From: Mesorhizobium sp.
GTDB taxonomy: Bacteria; Pseudomonadota; Alphaproteobacteria; Rhizobiales; Rhizobiaceae
Direction of reading: 5' to 3'
Length of the DNA: 39,615 bases
Assembly (NCBI GenBank): GCA_022833215.1
Contig: JAIPUZ010000072.1
Location: 1-39,615, forward strand
Positions within the stretch are counted from its first letter, which is position 1. Each line of letters begins with the position of its first letter. The notes beneath the pieces were generated by a model. It was given only the letters and a program-made list of their open reading frames with translations, made no database searches and was not told where the DNA came from. Below, piece after piece: positions 25,874 to 34,117 of the stretch. The translations under genes were made by a program, and so were the position numbers.

Positions 25874-26899
25874 ATGAGCGAACGTCTTGAGGATATCGCG
25901 GCGGCCATGGTGGCCGACGGCAAGGGCATTCTTGCGGCGGACGAAAGTTCCGGAACGATCAAGAAGCGCTTCGACGTCATCGGCGTCGAATCCACGGAAA
26001 ACAACCGCCGCGACTATCGCGAGCTGATGTTCCGCACCCAGGAAGCGATGACGAAGTACATTTCCGGCGTCATCCTCTACGACGAGACCATCCGCCAGAA
26101 GGCCGCCGACGGCACGCCTCTGGTCGGCACCATCAGGGCCGCCGGCGCCATTCCCGGCATCAAGGTCGACGCCGGCGCCAAGCCGCTGGCGGGCTTCCCC
26201 GGCGACACCATCACCGAGGGCCTCGACGGGTTGCGCGAACGTCTGGCCGAGTATCACAAGCTCGGTGCCCGTTTCGCCAAGTGGCGTGCCGTGATCGACA
26301 TCAACGACGAAGAGGGCGTTCCCTCCGGCTATGCGATCGACGCCAACTGCCATGCGCTCGCCCGCTATGCGGCGCTGTGCCAGGAAGCCGGCATCGTGCC
26401 GATCGTCGAGCCGGAAGTGCTGATGGACGGCGCCCACGACATCGACACCTGCTATGAGGTCACCAGGGTCACGCTGCTCCAGCTCTATGCCGAGCTGAAT
26501 GCCGCCGACGTGGTTCTGGAAGGCACGATCCTCAAGCCGAACATGGTCATCGCCGGCAAGAAGTCGGGCACGAAGAATTCCCCCGAGGAAGTGGCGGAGA
26601 AGACCATCAGGCTGTTCCGCGAAACGGTGCCGTCCGCCGTTCCGGGCATCGCCTTCCTGTCCGGCGGCCAGTCGGATGAAGAGGCGACGGCGAACCTCAA
26701 CGCCATCAACGCCATCGGCCCGCATCCGTGGAAGCTGACCTTCTCCTATGGCCGCGCCCTGCAGGCCGCGCCGCAGAAGGCGTGGGCGGGCAAGGCGGAG
26801 AACGTTGCCGCCGCGCAGGCCGCCTTCACGCACCGCGCCCGCATGAACTCGCTGGCCGCGCTTGGCAAGTGGGAAGCCGGGCTGGAAAAGGCCGGCTAA
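25874..26899 (+). CDS. Fructose-bisphosphate aldolase, class I
   Basis: A 341-residue Schiff-base aldolase cleaving fructose 1,6-bisphosphate to dihydroxyacetone phosphate and glyceraldehyde 3-phosphate. It opens with GKGILAADESSGTIKKR (17-32). The Schiff-base lysine is Lys221 in VLEGTILKPNMV, and FLSGGQSDEEATANLNAIN and LTFSYGRALQ are present. This is the eukaryote-like class I form common in rhizobia, not the zinc-dependent class II. The start at 25874 follows TAGGAGTGAC. It is 139 bases after pgk, a stretch with two small hairpins (25744-25757 and 25796-25813) but no T-tract. Confidence 0.96.
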   Translation: MSERLEDIAAAMVADGKGILAADESSGTIKKRFDVIGVESTENNRRDYRELMFRTQEAMTKYISGVILYDETIRQKAADGTPLVGTIRAAGAIPGIKVDAGAKPLAGFPGDTITEGLDGLRERLAEYHKLGARFAKWRAVIDINDEEGVPSGYAIDANCHALARYAALCQEAGIVPIVEPEVLMDGAHDIDTCYEVTRVTLLQLYAELNAADVVLEGTILKPNMVIAGKKSGTKNSPEEVAEKTIRLFRETVPSAVPGIAFLSGGQSDEEATANLNAINAIGPHPWKLTFSYGRALQAAPQKAWAGKAENVAAAQAAFTHRARMNSLAALGKWEAGLEKAG

Positions 26900-26923
26900 A
26901 CGGCCGCTGCATCCCTGCATTGG

Positions 26924-26951
26924 AAACCCGGGCGCCCCGCCCGGGTTTTTT
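26924..26951 (+). terminator. Intrinsic terminator of fba
   Basis: AAACCCGGGCG (26924-26934) pairs perfectly with CGCCCGGGTTT (26938-26948) around CCC, with a run of six T at 26946-26951. Confidence 0.93.
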
Positions 26952-27040
26952 CATGGCTACCCGATTGAAGCGGGAAGGGAACGCGGGACCGGCTCGCGCA
27001 TTGTGAACTGAGACATTCACAAGGCGGGAGAGATTTAGCC

Positions 27041-27199
27041 ATGCCTCTTACGACGCTTCTCATCATCGTTCTGGTGCTGATCCTTATCGGCGCCATACCG
27101 AGCTGGCCCTATTCGCGCAACTGGGGATACGGCCCCTCCGGCATTGTCGGCGTTCTGCTGGTGGTGCTGCTGATCCTGGTGCTGATGGGGCGGATCTGA
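27041..27199 (+). CDS. DUF3309 small membrane protein
   Basis: A 52-residue protein with two hydrophobic helices (residues 5-19 and 34-49) around a short hydrophilic turn PSWPYSRNWGYGPSG. This is the DUF3309 family, small membrane proteins widespread in proteobacteria; their function is unknown, and they are often reported as stress-related. A GGCGGGAGAG ribosome site precedes the ATG by about 9 bases. It is flanked by the fba terminator on the left, with the MFS gene converging from the right. Confidence 0.88.
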   Translation: MPLTTLLIIVLVLILIGAIPSWPYSRNWGYGPSGIVGVLLVVLLILVLMGRI

Positions 27200-27283
27200 C
27201 GCCCTGGATGCCGCCTGCCCGACCTGTCGGCAGGTGCTTCCCGTCGTAGCACCGAGGGCCGGGGCCGTTGCCCCCCGGGACGC

Positions 27284-28462
27284 CTATTCGGCCGGCTGGC
27301 TGACGCTGAAATCCGCGCGATGCGCGAGCCCCGCCATCAGGAAGACGACGAAGAGCAGGCCCGACAGGCCGATGAAAACCGGCCCGAAGCCGATATGCTC
27401 GGCGACGAAGCCGATGGCCGATGGCGCGACCAGAATGCCGCAATAGCCCATGGTCGTGACCACGCTCATGCCGACCCCTGAAGGTATCCCGTGCTGATTG
27501 CCGGCGGCGGAAAACGCGATCGGCACCATATTGGCGATGCCGATGCCGCAGAAGGCAAAGCAGACGATCGCCAGCCATGGCGAGAAGGCCAGCCCGGCCC
27601 CAAGCATTCCGGCGGCGGCAAGGAGCGCGCAGGCGCGGAGCGTCGTCACCGCTCCGAAGCGATTGCGCACGGCATCTCCGGCAAAGCGCATGCAGGCCAT
27701 GACGCCGGAAAAGGCGGCGAAGGCGAGGCTCGCCGTGGCGAGATCGGCGCCGAGCTCCTGTTGCAGGTAGAGCGCGGCCCAGTCGAGCACGGCGCCTTCC
27801 GGCGTCATCGAAAACAGCGCCATGATGCCGAGCAGATAGATGAAAGGATTGCGCGGCAGCGCGAAGCGGACACGCCCTGTGGCGGCGGGCCGGTCCTCCG
27901 AAACCAGATGGCGCGCGGCCAGCATGACGCCGGCAAAGGCGATGGCGGTGATGATCGCCGCATGGGTCAGGTGCCCGAGCGTCTGGATGCCCAGACCGCC
28001 CAGTCCGCCGCCGCCGAAGCCGCCGAGACTCCAGAAACCGTGCGATGACGACATGATGGCGCGCCCCAGCCGGCGTTCCGCAACCACGGCATTGGTGTTC
28101 ATGGCCACGTCCATGGCGCCGATCAGGCCGCCGAACACGATCATGGCAGGCGCCGCCAGGAGCACGTCGGGGGCCAGAGCCACCAGAAGCAGGCCGAAGC
28201 TGGCGGCGATGGCGAACCGTGTCAGGACGATGCGCGAGCCGTGCCGTGCGATCAGGTGCCCGCACCACGACATGGCTATCACCGCGCCGGCGCCAAACAG
28301 CAGGATGAGAAGGCCGAGCGTGAACTTGCTGATCTCCAGCCGCACCAGCAGGACCGGAATCTGCGGCGCCCAGCTTCCGGTGATGAAACCATTGACGAAG
28401 AACATGGCGGCGACGGCCCAGCGTCCGCGTACCGCAATCTCCTTCCGACTCTGCTCATCCAT
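27284..28462 (-). CDS. MFS transporter, YbjJ-like
   Basis: A 392-residue membrane protein with about 12 hydrophobic segments (the first at 15-35, then a regular spacing to the C-terminus). A DVAMNTNAVVAERRLGRAIMSSSHGFWSLGGFGG stretch around residues 117-150 is characteristic of the YbjJ-like major facilitator branch. The substrate is not known; a role in export of small molecules is only a general expectation. It is alone in its direction, with the 231-bp upstream region shared with the divergent VOC-like gene. Confidence 0.86.
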   Translation of the reverse strand: MDEQSRKEIAVRGRWAVAAMFFVNGFITGSWAPQIPVLLVRLEISKFTLGLLILLFGAGAVIAMSWCGHLIARHGSRIVLTRFAIAASFGLLLVALAPDVLLAAPAMIVFGGLIGAMDVAMNTNAVVAERRLGRAIMSSSHGFWSLGGFGGGGLGGLGIQTLGHLTHAAIITAIAFAGVMLAARHLVSEDRPAATGRVRFALPRNPFIYLLGIMALFSMTPEGAVLDWAALYLQQELGADLATASLAFAAFSGVMACMRFAGDAVRNRFGAVTTLRACALLAAAGMLGAGLAFSPWLAIVCFAFCGIGIANMVPIAFSAAGNQHGIPSGVGMSVVTTMGYCGILVAPSAIGFVAEHIGFGPVFIGLSGLLFVVFLMAGLAHRADFSVSQPAE

Positions 28463-28693
28463 GATCGATAGTCCGAAGAACTGAAGACGACCGCCTTTTA
28501 AATCGTTTTATGCGTCGCGTCCAACCGTCCCGTAGCGAAGATATGTGCCAATTCCTGCCGGCATCGGTGTCAGAACCGTTTCAATGGAAAATGACCCGGA
28601 TCGGGCATGCAATGGAACGATGGCCGGGGCCAATGCGTTGCCTGCCCGCAAGCCGCGGCGTGGGGCATTCCCGTAAAGCCGAAAGGAAAGACG

Positions 28694-29173
28694 ATGGTCA
28701 TCCCCAAAAATACGGTCTGCCTGTGGTACGAGAAGGATGCCGAAACCGCGGCGCGCTTCTATGCCGAGGTCTTCCCCGAGAGCTCCGTCGGCGCTGTCCA
28801 TCACGCGCCGGGCGACTATCCTTCCGGCAAGGCCGGCGATGTCCTGACGGTCGACTTCATCGTCGCCGGCATTCCCTGTCTGGGCCTCAACGGCGGGCCT
28901 GTTTTCAGGCACAACGAATCCTTCTCGTTCCAGATCGCCACCGACGATCAGGACGAGACGGACCGCTACTGGAACGCCATCGTCGGCAATGGCGGTCAGG
29001 AAAGCGAGTGCGGCTGGTGCAAGGACAAGTGGGGCATCTCCTGGCAGATCACGCCGCGCGTGCTAACCGAGGCGATGGCCGCCGGCGGTGCGGAAGCAAA
29101 GCGGGCCTTCGAGGCGATGATGACGATGCGCAAGATCGACGTCGCGGCTATCGAGGCTGCCCGACGCGGCTGA
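28694..29173 (+). CDS. VOC family protein, PhnB-like
   Basis: A 159-residue member of the PhnB/3-demethylubiquinone methyltransferase-like branch of the VOC fold (PF06983 type). It starts IPKNTVCLWYEKDAETAARFYAEVFPES and has the SFQIATDDQDETDRYWNAIVGNGGQESECGWCKDKWGISWQI core. The ATG at 28694 is behind AAAGGAAAG and matches the family start; the open frame continues 29 codons upstream without similarity. The enzymatic role is unknown. It ends 3 bases before the convergent DUF1244 gene. Confidence 0.86.
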   Translation: MVIPKNTVCLWYEKDAETAARFYAEVFPESSVGAVHHAPGDYPSGKAGDVLTVDFIVAGIPCLGLNGGPVFRHNESFSFQIATDDQDETDRYWNAIVGNGGQESECGWCKDKWGISWQITPRVLTEAMAAGGAEAKRAFEAMMTMRKIDVAAIEAARRG

Positions 29174-29176
29174 AGG

Positions 29177-29485
29177 TCAGTGGTCCTTCGGCTTGTTCTG
29201 GCCGAAGGCGGCCTTCTGCGCGTCGGAAGCTTCAAGCTGGTAACGCGCACGCCACTCGTCATAGGGAATGCCGTAAACGATCTCGCGCGCCTCGTCCTTC
29301 GAGAGAGCCGTGCCTTCGGCTTCGGCGGCCTCGCGATACCAGTTGGCGAGGCAGTTGCGGCAGAAGCCGGCGAGATTCATCAGGTCGATGTTCTGCACGT
29401 CGGTGCGCTCGCGCAGGTGCCTGAGCAGGTGGCGGAAGGCGGCGGCCTCGAAGTCCCGCTGCTTGTCCTCGTCGATCCGCGTCAT
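29177..29485 (-). CDS. DUF1244 family protein
   Basis: A 102-residue soluble helical protein. The family hallmark is FRHLLRHLRERTDVQNIDLMNLAGFCRNCLANWYREAA, with a CxxC pair that could bind metal, and the following AREIVYGIPYDEW. The function is not established. I place the start at 29485 because GAGGAG lies upstream of this ATG; another ATG 6 codons earlier overlaps the amidohydrolase stop. The two genes are 14 bases apart and are likely one transcript. Confidence 0.9.
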   Translation of the reverse strand: MTRIDEDKQRDFEAAAFRHLLRHLRERTDVQNIDLMNLAGFCRNCLANWYREAAEAEGTALSKDEAREIVYGIPYDEWRARYQLEASDAQKAAFGQNKPKDH

Positions 29486-29499
29486 GGCGCTCTCCTCGT

Positions 29500-30297
29500 T
29501 CATAGGGGGCCGGTGCGCGAGCCGAAGCGGCGCACCTCATGTATATCGGGGCGCCGGTTGATCGCGTCAACGATGGGGGCGAGGCGATGCGCCCAATGGC
29601 TGGCCGCCTGCGCCGTGGCGATCAGGTCCTGCCGGATCTCGATCAGCGCATGCGGATAGCCGTTGACGATGGCGTGGCGGAACATGGTGTCGCCGCGCAG
29701 CGCACCGTCATAGGGCTCGTTGTCTCCGACCGTGAGCGAGCCGTCCGCCGCGAGCGCCTCGATCAACGGTTTCGCCACGCGGTCGTCGCGGTCCCACAGC
29801 ACGCCCACATGCCATGGCCGGGCGATGCCCTGCATGGAGGGGGTGAAGGAATGCACGGAGAACAGGAGCGGCGCGCGGCCCGAACGGGCGGCGACTGACG
29901 CCGTCGCGGCCGAAACAGCGTCGTGATAGGGCCTGTAGAACATGTCGAGCCGGCGCTGCCGCTCCGCGCCGGAAAGCGGATAGTTGCCGGTTATGATGGT
30001 GCCGTCGTAGAGTTGGCGGATCAGGGTCGGGTCGTCCTCGCCACGGTTTGGATCGATCAGCAGGCGCGAGAAGTTTGCCAGCACAGCCGGCGCGCCGAGC
30101 AGCGCGGCCAGTTCGCGCGTCACGGTCTCGGCGCCGATGTCATAGGCGATGTGGCGCTCGAACTCCGCCGCCGGCAGGCCGAGCGTGCCGTAGTCCTGTG
30201 GCAGGTCGCGCCTTGCGTGATCGCAGACCAGCAGGATGCCGCGGCTGGCATCGCCTTCGACCAGATCGAAAGGGGCAAAAACTGTGGATCGGGTCAT
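29500..30297 (-). CDS. N-formylglutamate amidohydrolase family protein
   Basis: A 265-residue amidohydrolase. The family pieces are ILLVCDHARRDLP (20-32), RLLIDPNRGEDDP (79-90), LLFSVHSFTPSM and IEIRQDLI. Characterised relatives (HutG type) hydrolyse N-formylglutamate in histidine degradation, but this gene has no hut neighbours and lies in the rhizobial pyk neighbourhood, so the substrate is uncertain. No signal peptide. It is followed by DUF1244 and is divergent from the DUF1036-pyk pair. Confidence 0.88.
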   Translation of the reverse strand: MTRSTVFAPFDLVEGDASRGILLVCDHARRDLPQDYGTLGLPAAEFERHIAYDIGAETVTRELAALLGAPAVLANFSRLLIDPNRGEDDPTLIRQLYDGTIITGNYPLSGAERQRRLDMFYRPYHDAVSAATASVAARSGRAPLLFSVHSFTPSMQGIARPWHVGVLWDRDDRVAKPLIEALAADGSLTVGDNEPYDGALRGDTMFRHAIVNGYPHALIEIRQDLIATAQAASHWAHRLAPIVDAINRRPDIHEVRRFGSRTGPL

Positions 30298-30617
30298 GGC
30301 TGCGGGGAAAGGTCCGTTTTTCGTTCCGGGCTGGATGATAGAGCAGATTCAGAAGTCGAAGTGGGAACCGGCTTTCCGTCCGGAATTGCGCAGAAACAGC
30401 ACCTTGCAACGTTTCCGTGATTCTGGAGGAGGCGGAAATGCTCTAGTCTCATCCCACGAAGAGGGCATGTGTGCAATGCTGTGGTTTGGGCAAGGTTTTC
30501 TCCAGAATTCCGCTGCGGGCGACAAACCACGGCGCTCCGCTGATTTAAATCGATTGGATTTATATGCTGCCTCGCGTTGACATGCGTGCGCAGTTTGCCG
30601 AAAAGGGGCTGAAGCAC
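30298..30617. other. Divergent intergenic region before DUF1036-pyk
   Basis: This region of 320 bases contains the leftward promoter for the amidohydrolase gene and the rightward promoter for DUF1036-pyk. An AT-rich patch at 30541-30566 has a perfect GATTTAAATC palindrome (30542-30551) and TATATG (30561-30566), the likely -10 box rightward; no convincing -35 was found. No gene is apparent in either strand. Confidence 0.45.
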
Positions 30618-31124
30618 ATGAAGGGATCGATGCTGAGGGGTATGAACAGGGTCCGTTCCGGCGCAGGCAGAGCGCTTCCGGCGGTACTGCCGTTCGCCGC
30701 GGCTGTCATCGCAGTTCTGGCGCAGGCCACGCCGGCCCATGCCGATTTCCGGGTCTGCAACGCAACGCAGAGCCTCGTTGGTGTCGGCATCGGCTATAGG
30801 GCCAAGGCCGGCTGGATTACCGAAGGCTGGTGGCACATCGAGGCGTCGAGCTGCAAGACGCTGATCGAGGGGCCGCTGTCATCGCGGTTTTACTATCTCT
30901 ATGCAGAAGATGCCGAACGCGGCGGCCGTTGGGACGGGCCGATCAACATGTGCGTGGCGGAAAAGGAATTCAAGATCGCCGGCGTCACCGATTGTGTGGC
31001 ACGAGGCTTCCAGCGGGCCGGCTTCCAGGAATACGACACCGGAGAGCAGTCGAACTGGATGGTCCAGCTGACCGAGCAACCGGCAACAGACGGGGCTTCG
31101 GCCTCAGGAACGAACGGTCAATGA
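30618..31124 (+). CDS. DUF1036 family secreted protein
   Basis: A 168-residue protein with an N-terminal signal segment (about 40 residues, hydrophobic core VLPFAAAVIAVLAQAT, cleaved after AHA). The mature protein starts DFRVCNATQSLVGVGIGYR and has GWWHIEASSCKTL and a DGPINMCVAEKEF segment; the four cysteines of this part suggest two disulfides. This is the DUF1036 family, of unknown function. The start is a choice among several ATGs; 30618 has AAAGGGG upstream. Its stop overlaps the pyk start in ATGA, so translation is coupled. Confidence 0.85.
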   Translation: MKGSMLRGMNRVRSGAGRALPAVLPFAAAVIAVLAQATPAHADFRVCNATQSLVGVGIGYRAKAGWITEGWWHIEASSCKTLIEGPLSSRFYYLYAEDAERGGRWDGPINMCVAEKEFKIAGVTDCVARGFQRAGFQEYDTGEQSNWMVQLTEQPATDGASASGTNGQ

Positions 31125-32557
31125 GACGTAGCCGCAAGGTCAAGATACTCGCAACAATCGGTCCGGCTTCTTCCGAGCAGGCCACCCTGAAGAAACTTTT
31201 CGAAGCGGGTGCGGATGTCTTCCGCATCAACATGAGCCATGCCGATCACGAGCTTATGCGCACGCTGATCGGCCGCATCCGGGCCGTCGAGGCCGAGGTC
31301 GGGCGTCCGATCGGGATTCTCGCCGACCTGCAGGGCCCCAAGCTGCGCGTCGGCCGCTTCGCCAATGGCAAGGAAATGCTTGCCGTTGGCCAGACCTTCA
31401 CCCTCGACGACGACACCGCGCCGGGCGATGCCACGCGCGTTCACCTGCCCCATCCCGAAATCCTGAAGTCGGTGGAGCCGGGGCACCGCCTGCTGATCGA
31501 CGATGGCAAGCTGGAGCTGAAGGCGGTGAAATGCGACGGCCGCTCAATCCAGTGCGTGGTCGTGGCCGGCACGTCGATTTCGGACCGCAAGGGCGTATCG
31601 CTGCCCGATACCGACCTGCCCGTCGGCGCGCTGACCGAGAAGGACCGTGCCGACCTCGATGCCGCGCTGGAGGCAGGCGTCGACTGGATCGCGCTTTCCT
31701 TCATCCAGCGCCCCGAAGACCTGATCGAAGCCCGCCGGATCGCCAACGGCCGGGCGCTGCTCCTGTCCAAGATCGAGAAGCCGCAGGCGGTGGCCCGGCT
31801 TTCCGAGATCATGGAACTGACCGATGCGCTGATGGTGGCGCGTGGCGATCTGGGCGTGGAAATGCCGCCTGAAGCGGTGCCCGGCATCCAGAAGCAGATC
31901 ACGCGAGCCGCCCGCAAGGCCGGCAAGCCTGTGGTCGTTGCAACCCAGATGCTGGAATCGATGATCTCGGCCCCCGTGCCGACCCGCGCCGAGGTGTCGG
32001 ACGTAGCGACCGCCGTGTTCGAGGGTGTCGACGCCATCATGCTGTCGGCCGAATCCGCTGCCGGTGCCTATCCGGTCGAGGCTGTCGCCACCATGAACCG
32101 TATCGCCGAGCGGGTGGAGAAGGACCCCACCTATCCGGCGATCATCAATGCGCAGCGCTCGATACCGGAGCCTACCGGTCCCGACGCCATTTCCTTCGCC
32201 GCGCGCGAAATCGCCGAAACGCTCGAACTGTCGGCCATCGTTACCTACACGGCATCCGGTGCAACCGGCCTGCGCGCTGCGCGCGAGCGTCCGAAGGTGC
32301 CGATCATCGCCCTTTCGCCGATCCTCGAGACGGCACGCCGCCTGTCGCTTGCCTGGGGCACCCATTGCGTGGTGACCGAGGACGCCACGAATCTGGACGA
32401 CATGGTGGACCGCGCCTGCCGCATCGCGGTGCAGGAAAGCTTTGCCGCCGCGGGCGGGCGCATCATCATCACCGCCGGTGTGCCGTTGGGAACATCGGGC
32501 GCGACCAACATGCTGCGCATCGCCGATATCGGGGCAGAGGGATCGTCCGGCAAGTAG
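31121..32557 (+). CDS. pyk: Pyruvate kinase
   Basis: A 478-residue glycolytic kinase, normal length, making pyruvate and ATP from phosphoenolpyruvate. The N-terminal RRSRKVKILATIGPASS, the K-binding KIEKPQAV and VARGDLGVEMP blocks, ATQMLESM and TRAEVSDVATAVFEGVDAIMLSAESAAG are all present. The C-terminal domain is complete. The ATG overlaps the stop of DUF1036 by four bases (ATGA). It converges with the TPR gene 25 bases further; no clear terminator is seen in that short gap. Confidence 0.97.
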   Translation: MRRSRKVKILATIGPASSEQATLKKLFEAGADVFRINMSHADHELMRTLIGRIRAVEAEVGRPIGILADLQGPKLRVGRFANGKEMLAVGQTFTLDDDTAPGDATRVHLPHPEILKSVEPGHRLLIDDGKLELKAVKCDGRSIQCVVVAGTSISDRKGVSLPDTDLPVGALTEKDRADLDAALEAGVDWIALSFIQRPEDLIEARRIANGRALLLSKIEKPQAVARLSEIMELTDALMVARGDLGVEMPPEAVPGIQKQITRAARKAGKPVVVATQMLESMISAPVPTRAEVSDVATAVFEGVDAIMLSAESAAGAYPVEAVATMNRIAERVEKDPTYPAIINAQRSIPEPTGPDAISFAAREIAETLELSAIVTYTASGATGLRAARERPKVPIIALSPILETARRLSLAWGTHCVVTEDATNLDDMVDRACRIAVQESFAAAGGRIIITAGVPLGTSGATNMLRIADIGAEGSSGK

Positions 32558-32582
32558 CGCCGCCGGGGCTGGCCGGGTTCGC

Positions 32583-33194
32583 TCAGATGCTCTGGCCGGC
32601 AATTTCCTCGGACAGCCTCGACAACTGGTCCTGTGCAGCGCGCAGGGCCGGATAGACGTCGAGCACGCGCTGCCAGGCAGCGATGGCGGGCTCCTTGCGG
32701 TCGGTGTCGGACATGATGCGTGCGAGACCGGAAATCGCTCCGTAGTGGCGCGGCTCCAGCTTCAGCGTGCGGTCGATGTCGGCCATCGACTTGGCGTAGT
32801 TCTTCATCGTGTAATGGATGGTGGCACGCCGGTTCCAGCCCTCGGCGAAATCCGGCTGCAAGGTCACCACCTGATCGAGGAAGTCGAGCGCTACGTCATA
32901 TTTGCGGGCTGCCGCCGCCTTCTGCGCCCATTGCATCATCAGGTCCACCGAGGCGCTGCCCGATTGGGACCATTCCTGCTGGATGCGGCGCGCTATGCGC
33001 TCGGCGGCTTTGACATTGCCTTCGCGTTTCAGCTCTGCGAACAGCCGGTCGATCTTCTGCGCGCGGCTTTCGGCAGGTCTTTCGATTGTGCTTTCCGCGG
33101 GGTCGCTGTGGCGGGCAGGCTCGTTTGCCGCAGCGGCAAGGGCTGCGGCGTCCAGCGACAGGAATGTCGCGGCGATGAGAACGACAAAGCGCAT
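32583..33194 (-). CDS. Secreted tetratricopeptide-repeat protein
   Basis: A 203-residue protein. A short signal peptide (RFVVLIAATFLSLDAAALA) is followed by a charged linker and about three TPR units (about residues 50-190, including YDVALDFLDQVVTLQPDFAEGWNRRATIHY and MADIDRTLKLEPRHYGAISGLARI). TPR domains bind partner proteins, and its location is probably periplasmic. The ATG at 33194 is chosen for the signal peptide; the frame is open 20 codons further upstream. Its position downstream of rpmJ is usual for rhizobia. Confidence 0.82.
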   Translation of the reverse strand: MRFVVLIAATFLSLDAAALAAAANEPARHSDPAESTIERPAESRAQKIDRLFAELKREGNVKAAERIARRIQQEWSQSGSASVDLMMQWAQKAAAARKYDVALDFLDQVVTLQPDFAEGWNRRATIHYTMKNYAKSMADIDRTLKLEPRHYGAISGLARIMSDTDRKEPAIAAWQRVLDVYPALRAAQDQLSRLSEEIAGQSI

Positions 33195-33301
33195 GAAAGG
33201 GAATCTAACCCCGTCATGCGCTTCGTCAAACTGAATTTCGCGTGAGCCGTGCAACCGGAGCGGCAGCGCCCTGAAAGGCCTGCAGCCGGCGAGCCTGTGG
33301 C

Positions 33302-33427
33302 TCAGCCCTGACGGGCCTTGTAGCGCGGGTCGGTCTTGTTGATGATGTAGATGCGGCCCTTGCGGCGAACCAGACGGTTGTCGCGGTGACGTGCCTTCAG
33401 CGCCTTGAGCGAATTTTTGATCTTCAT
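33302..33427 (-). CDS. rpmJ: Ribosomal protein bL36, zinc-free form
   Basis: A 41-residue basic protein, [20 protein letters not shown] and so on, ending in [12 protein letters not shown]. This is the cysteine-free type of L36 (no Zn ribbon, as in YkgO), which is the standard form in Rhizobiales. It is part of the 50S subunit. The open frame continues 50 codons upstream, but the short start is the family one and a clear promoter lies 77 bases above it. It is the only gene in its transcript before the TPR gene. Confidence 0.92.
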   Translation of the reverse strand: MKIKNSLKALKARHRDNRLVRRKGRIYIINKTDPRYKARQG

Positions 33428-33503
33428 GGTATTGCCCGTCAATTTGGCCCTTTGCGGGCGTAACTGAAAAGCGCGCCAGAAGCGCGCCGAAGTTGTGACA
33501 GGC

Positions 33504-33532
33504 TCATAAACGACGAGGCTTGCTCCTGTCAA
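33504..33532 (-). promoter_or_regulatory. Sigma-70-type promoter of rpmJ
   Basis: On the reverse strand TTGACA (33527-33532) and TTATGA (33504-33509) are 17 bases apart, a near-consensus promoter. Transcription begins near 33497, leaving a leader of about 70 bases. Confidence 0.8.
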
Positions 33533-33682
33533 CCTTCGCATGGGGTTTCGGATGCCGGAATCGCGTTCAGCCGCCATTCATCCGCCGGCTGCCACTGATT
33601 TGCGCGCCCCCGGATCGAATCCTTTCTCCGCACGTTATCCGGGCTGGTGAGGGACAGAAACTGTCCGCGAGAGGTTGAGACA

Positions 33683-34048
33683 ATGAAGAAATTGATCGTG
33701 GTGATGGGTCTGCTCGTGCCGCTTGCCGCATGCTCGCAGACCGAACAGGGTGCGACCATAGGCGGTCTGAGCGGTGCTGCCATCGGTACTGCCGTCGCTT
33801 CGCCCGGAAACCGTGCCGAGGGCGCGCTTGTCGGCGGGGCCGTGGGAGCCGTGGCGGGCGCGCTGATCGGCTCCGCCAACGAGCCGAACCGCTGCCGCTA
33901 TCGCGACCGATATGGCCGCGTCTATACCGCGCAATGCCCGCGCGGTTACGATGATCGCTATTACGGCAACCGCTATGACGACCGTTACAGCCAAAGCCGT
34001 TACGGCCAGGGCCGCTATGGCGATCGCCGTTACAGGGACGGGTACTGA
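33683..34048 (+). CDS. Glycine-zipper lipoprotein with Tyr/Arg-rich tail
   Basis: A 121-residue protein with a lipoprotein signal (MKKLIVVMGLLVPLAAC, lipobox LAAC, lipidated Cys17). A glycine-zipper segment follows (about 24-65, ATIGGLSGAAIGTAVASP and GALVGGAVGAVAGALIG), which can cross or pack into membranes. The C-terminal 40 residues are full of Tyr, Arg, Asp and Gly in short repeats (for example DDRYYGNRYDDRY). The gene has a perfect GGACAG-aaa-CTGTCC repeat at 33652-33666 just above its ribosome site. Function unknown; an outer-membrane anchoring role is plausible. Confidence 0.85.
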   Translation: MKKLIVVMGLLVPLAACSQTEQGATIGGLSGAAIGTAVASPGNRAEGALVGGAVGAVAGALIGSANEPNRCRYRDRYGRVYTAQCPRGYDDRYYGNRYDDRYSQSRYGQGRYGDRRYRDGY

Positions 34049-34066
34049 CCCCTCCCGCACCACAAA

Positions 34067-34098
34067 AAAGGCCGCCCGGGTTTGCTCGGGCGGCCTTT
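34067..34098. terminator. Bidirectional terminator between lipoprotein gene and rpsP
   Basis: AAAGGCCGCCCG (34067-34078) pairs with CGGGCGGCCTTT (34087-34098) around an 8-base loop, with A-tract and T-rich flanks. It serves the two convergent genes. Confidence 0.9.
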
Positions 34099-34117
34099 CT
34101 TGAATGTAAGCCTTGGC

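Noticed and set aside
33605-33650. tRNA-like GGATCGAATCC string
   Set aside because: No cloverleaf arms around it; the T-loop resemblance is isolated.
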